Assembly (NCBI RefSeq): GCF_900476395.1
Contig: NZ_UIHB01000001.1
Coordinates: forward strand, 254,217-318,216
Origin: Xanthomonas euroxanthea
GTDB taxonomy: Bacteria; Pseudomonadota; Gammaproteobacteria; Xanthomonadales; Xanthomonadaceae
Length of the DNA stretch: 64,000 bases
Reading direction: 5' to 3'
Notes under the pieces: model-generated
Told to the model about the DNA's origin: nothing
What the model saw: the letters and a program-made list of their open reading frames with translations, nothing else
Database searches by the model: none
Part shown: positions 45,487 to 53,441 of the stretch, in pieces
Layout of the letters: every line of letters starts with the position of its first letter
Numbering within the stretch: the first letter of the stretch is position 1
Translations under genes and position numbers: made by a program

Positions 45487-45502
45487 TACACTGAACAGTG
45501 TA
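45487..45502. promoter_or_regulatory. TetR-type operator 1
   Basis: Perfect palindrome TACACTG-AA-CAGTGTA, 42 bases upstream of the MBL-fold gene start. Similar to 45521-45536 at 12 of 16 positions. Confidence 0.7.
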
Positions 45503-45520
45503 GTTTCATCGGGCTGAAAG

Positions 45521-45536
45521 TAAACTGTCCGGTGTA
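45521..45536. promoter_or_regulatory. TetR-type operator 2
   Basis: TAAACTGTCCGGTGTA, a weaker copy of operator 1, ending 10 bases before the TetR ATG. This position would allow autorepression. Confidence 0.6.
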
Positions 45537-45546
45537 AAATGACCCG

Positions 45547-46179
45547 ATGTCGACTGCATCTTCCCCCCCGACTGCGCCGCAACGGCTGACCGACCGCAAG
45601 CGCCTCGCCATCGTCGAGGCGGCCATTGCCGAGTTCCGCCAGCATGGCTTCGAGGCCACCAGCATGGACCGCGTGGCGGCCACCGCGGGCGTATCCAAGC
45701 GCACCGTCTATAACCACTTCCCCAGCAAGGACGCGTTGTTTGGCGAGATCCTGCGCGGGCTGTGGCAGCGCAGCGCCGATGCAGTGACTCTGGTCTACCG
45801 GCCCGACCAGCCGTTGCGTGCGCAGCTGATCCAGCTGCTGCAGCAGAAACTGCACCTGCTCGACGACCCGGCATTCATCGACCTGTCGCGCGTCGCCATT
45901 GCCGAAGGCATCCATTCGCCCGAGCGCGCGCGCGAACTGATCGCGCAATTGGGCAGCAAGGAGGAAGGCACCACCACCTGGGTGCGCGCCGCACTGGCCG
46001 ATGGCCGGTTGGCAGGCGTGGAGCCGGAGGTCGGCGCGCAGCAACTGCAGGCATTGATCAAGGGCTTCGCGTTCTGGCCGCAGATCGCCATGGGCCAGCC
46101 GCCACTGTCGCCGCAGCAACGCACGCAGGTGGCCGAATCGGCGGTGGCGATGTTCCTGGGTCTGTACGGGCGCGCGTGA
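45547..46179 (+). CDS. TetR-family transcriptional regulator
   Basis: 210 residues. The N-terminal helix-turn-helix is clear: IVEAAIAEFRQHGFEATSMD and VAATAGVSKRTVYNHFPSKDALF. The C-terminal ligand domain is variable. It is divergent from the MBL-fold hydrolase gene and two palindromic sites lie between them, so it most likely represses both itself and the hydrolase. The effector is unknown. Confidence 0.92.
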   Translation: MSTASSPPTAPQRLTDRKRLAIVEAAIAEFRQHGFEATSMDRVAATAGVSKRTVYNHFPSKDALFGEILRGLWQRSADAVTLVYRPDQPLRAQLIQLLQQKLHLLDDPAFIDLSRVAIAEGIHSPERARELIAQLGSKEEGTTTWVRAALADGRLAGVEPEVGAQQLQALIKGFAFWPQIAMGQPPLSPQQRTQVAESAVAMFLGLYGRA

Positions 46180-46254
46180 TGGCCTGCGATGCGCGGGCAG
46201 ACGTGACGCGCCATGTCGCGCAACGACGCCGCGCCGTGTTTCAGCGCTGCCTCG

Positions 46255-47517
46255 TCACTGCGGCGACTGGCTCGCACCCAGCACGGTAGCAGTGGCGGCC
46301 TGCCGGCCGCGTTGGCACCAGGCCACCATCGGCGAGGCCATCACCGTGGTCACCAGCGTCATGCCGAACAGCAGCGTGAACAGGTCCGGCCCGATCACGC
46401 CGCTGTCCAGGCCGATCTTGATCACCACCAGTTCCATCAGCCCGCGTGCGTTCATCAGCGAACCCACGCTCAGGCTGTCGCGCCAGTCGTGGCCGCTCAG
46501 GCGCGCGCCCAGGGTGCAGCCGGCCAGCTTGCCGGTCACTGCCACGCCGACCACCAACGCAAAGCCGGCCACACCTGCGCCGACGAACACACCGGGGCTG
46601 GCGGCCTGGCCGGCGACCGCAAACAGCACCGGCATCAGCAAGGTGATCGCCAGGGGTTCGATGCGCCCGGCCAGGTGTTCCAGCAGGCGGTCGTCGCGCG
46701 GCACGCAGACGCCGAACAAGAATGCGCCGAAGATCGCATGCAGGCCGATCCATTCGGCCACCGCGGCGCAGGCCAGCAGACCGATCAGCACCCACACCAG
46801 CGCGGTTGGCGCATAGCCTCCATCGCGTGCGCGCGGCTTGAGCACGCGCGCATACAGCGGCTTCAGCACGCCGAACACCACCGCAATCAGCACCACCGCA
46901 GCTGTCGCAGTAAACGCAACGCCGCCATGGTTGTTGCCGCCGGTCAGGGTGAGCACGATTGCCAGGAACATCCACACCGTGGCATCGTCGATCACCGCTG
47001 CGCCCAGCGCCAACCGGCCTGCGGCTGTGCGGGTCATGTTGCGATCCTTGAGGATGCGCGCCAGCACCGGAAACGCGGTCACCGACATCGCCGCGGCAAT
47101 GAACAAGGCGAAGGGCCAGAAGCCGATGCCCTGCGATGCAAAGCGCGCAAACAACCACGGTGCGGCGGCCAGCCCCAGCAGCAACGGCAGCACGATGCCG
47201 GACAGCCCCACCAGCACCGACGCACGCACCTGCGCGGTGGTGCCTTCCGGCGCGCGCAGCTCCACGCCGACGACGAACATGAAAAGCACCACGCCGATGT
47301 TGGCCAGGCCCGACAGCGGCGGCAGACTGCTGGCGGCGAACAACATGCCATGCAATTCCGGCAGCCACGCGCCGAATGCGATCGGCCCCAGCAGCAGGCC
47401 GGCGGCCATTTCGCCGATCACCGGCGGCTGCCCGACGCGCTGCAGCAGCGCGCCGCACGCACGTGCCGCGCCCAGGATCAGCGCCAACTGCACCAGCAAC
47501 AACGTGGTCGGATTCAT
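46255..47517 (-). CDS. CPA2-family cation:proton antiporter
   Basis: 420-residue inner-membrane protein with about 12 hydrophobic segments. The family features include VGQPPVIGEMAAGLLLGP near the N-terminus, FMFVVGVELR, the paired acidic motif in AAVIDDATVW, and GSLMNARGLMELVV near the C-terminus. It lacks the C-terminal TrkA-N domain of KefB/C, so it resembles single-domain Na+(K+)/H+ exchangers. ATG 47517 gives MNPTTLLLVQLALILG. The ion is not determinable from sequence. Confidence 0.9.
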   Translation of the reverse strand: MNPTTLLLVQLALILGAARACGALLQRVGQPPVIGEMAAGLLLGPIAFGAWLPELHGMLFAASSLPPLSGLANIGVVLFMFVVGVELRAPEGTTAQVRASVLVGLSGIVLPLLLGLAAAPWLFARFASQGIGFWPFALFIAAAMSVTAFPVLARILKDRNMTRTAAGRLALGAAVIDDATVWMFLAIVLTLTGGNNHGGVAFTATAAVVLIAVVFGVLKPLYARVLKPRARDGGYAPTALVWVLIGLLACAAVAEWIGLHAIFGAFLFGVCVPRDDRLLEHLAGRIEPLAITLLMPVLFAVAGQAASPGVFVGAGVAGFALVVGVAVTGKLAGCTLGARLSGHDWRDSLSVGSLMNARGLMELVVIKIGLDSGVIGPDLFTLLFGMTLVTTVMASPMVAWCQRGRQAATATVLGASQSPQ

Positions 47518-47892
47518 GGCGTCAGCCTTGGTTGGTTGAGTCGGCTCGCCCCGCGGTGCGGGACGGATACGCATCTGGTCAGTGAGTCCCCGGATTGACC
47601 AGCCGTTGATGACCTGCAGTGATACCCACAGCATCGGCCTAGTCTATGACGACAACCATCGTGCAGTAGATCGAGCCGACATCGATGCGGCGCAATCCGG
47701 AGTGGTTCGCGCTGCACGCTGGAATCAACCGTCAGTGCTGCGCGCGCATGGCTTGATCAAGCAACGCCTTCAATGGCGTACCGCATACCGCACACGGCAT
47801 CGCCGATGAAGAGCGCATGGTGACCTCAGACGCAGCGCATGGCGAGCAAGCTCAGGCGCCATGCGAACCCACGCCTGCAGCAGTCACAAGAC
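47518..47892. other. Intergenic region, no gene found
   Basis: 375 bases between the antiporter start and the end of the LysR gene, both on the minus strand. I see no convincing coding frame, hairpin with T-run or repeat. Confidence 0.5.
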
Positions 47893-48849
47893 TCACCGCT
47901 CCGAGTCACCACTTTCGTCATACCCGCGCGGGGGAAACAGATCCGGCTGGATCAGCTCGATAAAGGCACGTGCCTGCGGCGACAGATACTTGCCCTTGCG
48001 CACCACCACGCCATAACTGCGGGTGGGGAAGTAATCCTTCAGCGAGCGGGTGGCGAGTGTGTCGCGGTCGGCCTCGGTGACGCAGATTGCGGTGACGATG
48101 GAGATGCCCATGCCCATCGCCACGTATTGCTTGATCACCTCCCAGCCGCCCACTTCCAGTGCCACGGTGTAGGGCACGCGCGCCTGCTGGAAGACCAGGT
48201 CGACCAGCCGATAGGTCACCTGCCGGCGTGGCGGCAGGATCAGCGGATACGGCGACAGGTCCTGCAGCGTGACCGTGGACGTGCCGGCCAACGGGTGGTC
48301 GTGCGGGGTGATCAGCAATTGTTCGAAGCGATACACCGGCGCGTAATTGAGGTCGGCCGGCACGTCCAGCATCGAGCCGATCGCCAGGTCCACTGCATCT
48401 TCGCGCAGCAGGTCGGTGCCGTCGGCGCTGATGGCGTTGTGCAGGGTCAGGCGCACGTCCGGGTGGCGCGCGCGGAACTTCGCCACGATGCGCGGCAGCA
48501 GGTACAGGATGGTGGAACTGTTGGCGGCGATATTGAGCTCGCCGGCATCCAGGCCACGCACCTTTTCGCGGAAGCTGGCCTCCAGCCCGTCCAGGCTCTC
48601 CACCAGCGGCAGCGCCATGTCATAGAGCAGCTGGCCCTCGCGGCTGGGTGCCATGCGTCGCCCCGAGCGCTCGAACAGGGCCACCCCCAGGTCACGTTCC
48701 AACGCCTGCAGCTGCAAGGTCACTGCCGGCTGGCTCACATAAAGCGCCTCAGCCGCCCGTGAGACAGAGCCAAGGCGCACTGTCTGGCAGAACGCACGCA
48801 GCGGCTTGAGCCGGTCGGATTTGTAGGAAAATCGCGGAGTTGGCGCCAT
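47893..48849 (-). CDS. LysR-family regulator divergent from aceBA
   Basis: 318 residues. The N-terminal winged helix is typical (FCQTVRLGSVSRAAEALYVSQPAVTLQLQALERDLGVALFER, split by function), followed by a substrate-binding domain with LNIAANSSTILYLLPRIV and AIGSMLDV. It is divergent from malate synthase across 118 bases that contain two T-N11-A sites, so control of the glyoxylate bypass, plus autoregulation, is the natural inference. The effector is unknown. Confidence 0.88.
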   Translation of the reverse strand: MAPTPRFSYKSDRLKPLRAFCQTVRLGSVSRAAEALYVSQPAVTLQLQALERDLGVALFERSGRRMAPSREGQLLYDMALPLVESLDGLEASFREKVRGLDAGELNIAANSSTILYLLPRIVAKFRARHPDVRLTLHNAISADGTDLLREDAVDLAIGSMLDVPADLNYAPVYRFEQLLITPHDHPLAGTSTVTLQDLSPYPLILPPRRQVTYRLVDLVFQQARVPYTVALEVGGWEVIKQYVAMGMGISIVTAICVTEADRDTLATRSLKDYFPTRSYGVVVRKGKYLSPQARAFIELIQPDLFPPRGYDESGDSER

Positions 48850-48872
48850 CTGGATGCCTGCAATGACGCTGT

Positions 48873-48887
48873 ATAAGCCTGCCTTAT
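48873..48887. promoter_or_regulatory. LysR-type T-N11-A site 1
   Basis: ATAAG-CCTGC-CTTAT, a perfect 5-5-5 inverted repeat with T-N11-A form, 24 bases upstream of the LysR start and about 80 upstream of aceB. Confidence 0.6.
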
Positions 48888-48895
48888 TTACAGCA

Positions 48896-48916
48896 TTGAT
48901 AAAACTGCTTTGTCAA
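48896..48916. promoter_or_regulatory. LysR-type site 2
   Basis: TTGATAAA-ACTGC-TTTGTCAA; the 8-base arms match at 7 of 8 positions. It lies about 52 bases upstream of the aceB ATG and probably overlaps its promoter. Confidence 0.55.
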
Positions 48917-48967
48917 ATAGTTGCATGCGGCGCACGGTGCAGGTCCGGATGCACAAGGACTCCCGAC

Positions 48968-50584
48968 ATGTCTGCCACCGCTTTCGCTCCACGTCCCACC
49001 GAACGCGCCACGCCCGGTCTGTCGCTGACCACGCAGGTCGCAGGCCAGGCCGACCTCCTGCCGGCCGCTGCGCTGGCCCTGCTGGTGTCGCTGCACCGGG
49101 CCATCGAGCCCGGCCGCCAGCAGCGCCTGGCACAGCGGCGCGTCCGCCAGGCCGAGTTCGATGCCGGCCAGTTGCCGGACTTCCGCCCCGACACCCGCGC
49201 CATCCGCGATGGCGACTGGCGCGTGGCCGCGCTACCGGCGGCGCTGCAGGACCGCCGGGTGGAAATCACCGGCCCAACCGATCCGAAGATGGTCATCAAC
49301 GCGCTCAATTCCGGCGCCAAGGTGTTCATGGCCGACTTCGAGGATTCCACCGCGCCGACCTGGCGCAACCTGCTGGCCGGCCAGCGCACGCTGGCCGCTG
49401 CGGTGCGTGGCGATCTCAGCTTCGATGCGCCCAACGGCAAGCATTACGCGCTGCGCCCGGAAGCCAAGCGCGCAGTGCTGATCGTGCGTCCGCGTGGCTG
49501 GCATCTGGATGAGAAGCATGTGCTCATCGATGGCCAACCGCTGGCCGGGGGGCTGTTCGACGCGGCGGTGTTCGCCTTCCATAACGGCCGCGCGCTGCTG
49601 GCCAGGGATCGCGGCCCGTATCTGTATCTGCCCAAGCTGCAGAGCATGGAAGAGGCCGCGCTGTGGGAGACCGCGCTGGCGCATATCGAAGCCATGCTCG
49701 GCCTGCCGCATGGCCAGATCAAGGTGACCGTGCTGATCGAGACGCTGCCGGCGGTGTTCGAGATGGACGAGATCCTGCACGCGCTGCGCGAGCGCATCGT
49801 CGGGCTCAACTGCGGGCGCTGGGACTACATCTTTTCGTACCTGAAAACCTTCCGCGCGCATCGCGACCGCGTGCTGCCCGAACGTGGCCAGGTCACCATG
49901 ACCCAGCCGTTCCTGAAGGCGTATTCGGAACTGCTGATCAAGACCTGCCATCGCCGCGGCGCACATGCGATGGGCGGCATGGCCGCGCAGATTCCGATCA
50001 ATCACGACGAGGCCGCCAATGAGCAGGCGATGGCACGGGTGCGTGCCGACAAGCTGCGCGAGGTCAGCGCCGGCCACGATGGCACCTGGGTGGCGCATCC
50101 GGCGTTGATTCCGGTGGCGATGAAGATCTTCGACGAGCACATGCCCACCGCGCATCAGCAGCATGTCCTGCGCAACGACGTGCAGGTGACGCGCGACATG
50201 CTGATCGCACCCTCGCCGGGCACCATCACCCGCGCCGGTTTCGAAGGCAATGTCGAAGTCTGCGTGCGTTATCTGGCCGCATGGCTGGACGGCAATGGAT
50301 GCGTGCCGATCCACAACCTGATGGAAGACGCCGCCACTGCCGAGATCAGCCGCGCGCAGCTGTGGCAGTGGTTGCATCACGGCCAGCATCTGGACGACGG
50401 CACTGCCATCGATCAGCCCTTGTTGCAGGCCACGTTGCGTGCGCTGCCGGCGCGCCTGGGCGCGACCGATGCACTGCCGGGCGCCGCACGCATCGACGAC
50501 GCCATTGCATTGCTGGACACACTCAGCCGTGCCGATGCGCTGGCCGATTTCCTCACCGTGCCGGCATACCGCCTGATCGAGTGA
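48968..50584 (+). CDS. aceB: Malate synthase A
   Basis: Condenses glyoxylate and acetyl-CoA to malate; second step of the glyoxylate bypass. 538 residues, near E. coli AceB (533). Motifs include VFMADFEDSTAPTW (catalytic region), YLYLPKLQSMEEAALW, GRWDYIFSYLKTF and AMGGMAAQIPI. The ATG at 48968 fits the length; upstream in-frame codons look non-coding. aceA follows after 174 bases. Confidence 0.95.
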   Translation: MSATAFAPRPTERATPGLSLTTQVAGQADLLPAAALALLVSLHRAIEPGRQQRLAQRRVRQAEFDAGQLPDFRPDTRAIRDGDWRVAALPAALQDRRVEITGPTDPKMVINALNSGAKVFMADFEDSTAPTWRNLLAGQRTLAAAVRGDLSFDAPNGKHYALRPEAKRAVLIVRPRGWHLDEKHVLIDGQPLAGGLFDAAVFAFHNGRALLARDRGPYLYLPKLQSMEEAALWETALAHIEAMLGLPHGQIKVTVLIETLPAVFEMDEILHALRERIVGLNCGRWDYIFSYLKTFRAHRDRVLPERGQVTMTQPFLKAYSELLIKTCHRRGAHAMGGMAAQIPINHDEAANEQAMARVRADKLREVSAGHDGTWVAHPALIPVAMKIFDEHMPTAHQQHVLRNDVQVTRDMLIAPSPGTITRAGFEGNVEVCVRYLAAWLDGNGCVPIHNLMEDAATAEISRAQLWQWLHHGQHLDDGTAIDQPLLQATLRALPARLGATDALPGAARIDDAIALLDTLSRADALADFLTVPAYRLIE

Positions 50585-50758
50585 GCCAACGCGGCAGCGA
50601 CACGCCGGCGTCCGCGCGCTGTCGCTGCAATCCGTCCACGTAATGCACCACACCGCCCGTTGCGCCCATGCGCAACGACGGCCTTGCCATGCGTCACGCG
50701 CCGTGACGCACCGTCCTTCCTCGTTGCATCCGTCGTATTCCTGCCAGGAGAACGCACC

Positions 50759-52054
50759 ATGAGCAGCACACTGCAGACCGCCGAACAGATCCAGCACGAC
50801 TGGGCCAGCAACCCGCGCTGGGCCGGCATCACCCGCAACTACACCGCCGCCGATGTGGTGCGCTTGCGCGGCACCGTGCATGTCGAGCATTCGCTGGCAC
50901 GGCTGGGCGCGGACAAGTTGTGGAACGCGTTGCACGCCACGCCGTTCGTCAATGCATTGGGTGCATTGACCGGCAACCAGGCGATGCAGCAAGTCAAGGC
51001 CGGCTTGAAGGCGATCTACCTGTCCGGCTGGCAGGTCGCCGCCGATGCGAACCTGGCCGGGCAGATGTACCCGGACCAGTCGCTGTATCCGGCCGACTCG
51101 GTGCCGGCGGTGGTCAAGCGCATCAACAACACCTTGTTGCGGGCCGATCAACTGCATCACGCCGAGGGCAACGATGACATCGACTTCCTGCAGCCAATCG
51201 TGGCCGATGCCGAAGCCGGCTTCGGCGGCGTGCTCAACGCCTTCGAGCTGATGAAGGCGATGATCGAAGCCGGCGCGGCCGGCGTGCACTTCGAAGATCA
51301 ACTGGCATCGGTGAAGAAGTGCGGCCACATGGGCGGCAAGGTGCTGGTGCCCACCCGCGAGGCGATCGAAAAGTTGAATGCCGCGCGTCTGGCGGCCGAT
51401 GTGCTGGGCGTGCCCACGCTGCTGATTGCACGCACCGATGCCGAAGCCGCCGATCTGATCACCAGCGACGTGGATGCCAACGACCAGCCCTTCACCACCG
51501 GCCAGCGCACCGTCGAAGGCTTCTTCAAGACCCGCAACGGGCTGGATCAGGCGATCAGCCGCGGGCTGGCCTATGCGCCGTACGCGGACCTGATCTGGTG
51601 CGAAACCGGCAAACCGGACCTGGAATTTGCCCGCGCCTTCGCGCAAGCCATCCATGCGAGGTTCCCCGGCAAATTGCTGGCCTACAACTGCTCGCCGAGC
51701 TTCAACTGGAAGAAGAACCTGGACGACGCCACCATCGCCAGGTTCCAGACCGAGCTGGCGGGCTATGGCTATAAATTCCAGTTCATCACCCTGGCCGGTT
51801 TCCACGCCCTGAACTACGGCATGTTCAACCTGGCGCACGGCTATGCCCGCCGGCAGATGAGCGCCTTCGTCGAGTTGCAGCAGGCCGAGTTCGCGGCGGC
51901 CGAGATGGGCTTTACCGCGGTCAAGCATCAGCGCGAGGTGGGCACCGGCTACTTCGACGCGGTGACGCAGGCGATCCAGCAGGGTCAGTCGTCCACCACC
52001 GCGCTGCGTGGCTCGACCGAGGAAGAGCAGTTTCACGGCGAAAAGGCGGCCTAA
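50759..52054 (+). CDS. aceA: Isocitrate lyase
   Basis: Splits isocitrate into succinate and glyoxylate. 431 residues, E. coli-type length (434). The catalytic loop KKCGHMGGK is intact, as are [20 protein letters not shown] and the [10 protein letters not shown] segment. AGGAG lies 8 bases before the ATG. It is downstream of aceB in the same direction and is followed by a strong terminator at 52212. Confidence 0.97.
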   Translation: MSSTLQTAEQIQHDWASNPRWAGITRNYTAADVVRLRGTVHVEHSLARLGADKLWNALHATPFVNALGALTGNQAMQQVKAGLKAIYLSGWQVAADANLAGQMYPDQSLYPADSVPAVVKRINNTLLRADQLHHAEGNDDIDFLQPIVADAEAGFGGVLNAFELMKAMIEAGAAGVHFEDQLASVKKCGHMGGKVLVPTREAIEKLNAARLAADVLGVPTLLIARTDAEAADLITSDVDANDQPFTTGQRTVEGFFKTRNGLDQAISRGLAYAPYADLIWCETGKPDLEFARAFAQAIHARFPGKLLAYNCSPSFNWKKNLDDATIARFQTELAGYGYKFQFITLAGFHALNYGMFNLAHGYARRQMSAFVELQQAEFAAAEMGFTAVKHQREVGTGYFDAVTQAIQQGQSSTTALRGSTEEEQFHGEKAA

Positions 52055-52211
52055 GGCAGCGCATGGGCGACGGGGCGGCCACCCGGCGGCCGTGGGGTGG
52101 TTCGGAGCGTGCGGTCGATGCCCACCGGCAGGCCCGTAACAGCGCCGCGAAACGGCGCCCGCATCGCTCGTGGTCTGTGGCAGATGCCGGCAGGCCGCTG
52201 CCGGGAGGGGG

Positions 52212-52239
52212 ATGGGCTCGGAGAACCGAGCCCATTTTT
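52212..52239 (+). terminator. Rho-independent terminator after aceA
   Basis: Ten-base perfect stem ATGGGCTCGG / CCGAGCCCAT with an AGAA loop and a run of T at 52235-52239, about 160 bases after the stop. It isolates aceBA from the following diguanylate cyclase operon. Confidence 0.88.
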
Positions 52240-52361
52240 ATTGCCGATACCCGTCATTTCGTCTCGAGTGCTGTGAGAACGAGTGTGACCTGGTACTGAA
52301 CAAAACGCTGCTGTACGATGCCAGGGCAGGCCGGCGCTGCAGGTCGGTCTAAGGGATTTGG

Positions 52362-53438
52362 ATGACGTGCCATAACACTGCCGGCGCAGTAGAGCCGACG
52401 GGGAGCGTTGCAAAGACGCTGTCGGACGGGCTGCATGCGCTGATGACTGCCCAGGAGCTGGCGTTTTTCGCCCGCTTCGGGCGTGCCCGCGAGTTGGCGG
52501 CCGGCCAGGCGCTGTTCGAGCGCGGGGCGGTGGGCACGCAGATGTTCATCGTGGTCAGCGGCCAGATCGATCTGGATTTCGGCGAAGACCTGATGCTCAA
52601 GCACCTGGGCCCGGGCGAATTCTTCGGCGAACTTGGCCTGCTGATCGGCGACCATGCGCGCAGTGCCGGCGCCACGGCATCCACCGACACCCGCCTGATC
52701 GAGCTGGCGCACGAGGACTTCCAGCGCCTGGTCGACCACGACCCATCGATGGTGGCGCATTTTCTGCGCCGCTCCATCGTGCGCGTGGTCAACAACGAGC
52801 AGTTGTTGATCCGCCAGCTGCGCCGCCGCAACCACGATCTGGAAGCGGCGCTGGACAATCTCTACGTCACCTCGCACCAGCTCAACCACACCGAAGAACT
52901 CAGCCGCACCGACGAACTCACCGGCCTGCACAACCGCCGCGGGCTCGCCCTGCATCTGCAGGAATGCCGACGCGCCGGCAACGTGCCCGGCGTGGGCCTG
53001 ATCCTGATCGATTGCGACCGTTTCAAGCGCATCAACGACGAGTTCGGCCACCTGGCCGGCGACCGCGTGCTGCAGAACGTCGCCCATGCGCTGCGTTCGG
53101 TGATCGCCGACGGCGACCTCGCCTGCCGGCTCGGCGGCGATGAATTCTGTGTGCTGGTCGCGCAAGGCACCCAGGAACTGCTGCACCACATCGGCGAATG
53201 CATCGTGCGCGCGGTGGAAGCGCGCCTGTGCAATGGCCAGAGCGAGCAGGGCTGCTCGGTCAGCCTGGGCCTGTGCATGATCGACCCCGACGCGGCATGG
53301 AACGATTGGTACACGCTGGCCGACAGCGCGTTGTACGAGGCCAAGCGACAGGGCGGCAACGTGCTGTGCATGCATGAAACGCTGGCGTCGGGACTCACGC
53401 TGCCATCCGGCAACGCCACCACGTCGGACAATCGCTGA
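52362..53438 (+). CDS. Diguanylate cyclase with N-terminal cNMP-binding domain
   Basis: 358 residues. A cyclic-nucleotide-binding domain covers about 30-140 (GEFFGELGLLIGDHARSAGA). A coiled linker follows (NNEQLLIRQLRRRNHDLEAAL). The GGDEF domain (about 178-345) has an intact GGDEF signature at 258-262 and FKRINDEFGH upstream, so it should make c-di-GMP. The product-inhibition site RxxD reads ADGD at 249-252, so feedback inhibition is probably absent. The downstream cyclase-TPR gene starts 3 bases after the stop, so the two are co-translated. Confidence 0.92.
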   Translation: MTCHNTAGAVEPTGSVAKTLSDGLHALMTAQELAFFARFGRARELAAGQALFERGAVGTQMFIVVSGQIDLDFGEDLMLKHLGPGEFFGELGLLIGDHARSAGATASTDTRLIELAHEDFQRLVDHDPSMVAHFLRRSIVRVVNNEQLLIRQLRRRNHDLEAALDNLYVTSHQLNHTEELSRTDELTGLHNRRGLALHLQECRRAGNVPGVGLILIDCDRFKRINDEFGHLAGDRVLQNVAHALRSVIADGDLACRLGGDEFCVLVAQGTQELLHHIGECIVRAVEARLCNGQSEQGCSVSLGLCMIDPDAAWNDWYTLADSALYEAKRQGGNVLCMHETLASGLTLPSGNATTSDNR

Positions 53439-53441
53439 GCA

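Noticed and set aside
49232..52036. Very long minus-strand open frame (934 codons) opposite aceB-aceA
   Set aside because: It lies antisense to two confidently identified genes, and the translation has no recognisable domain. It is a by-product of GC-biased third positions.
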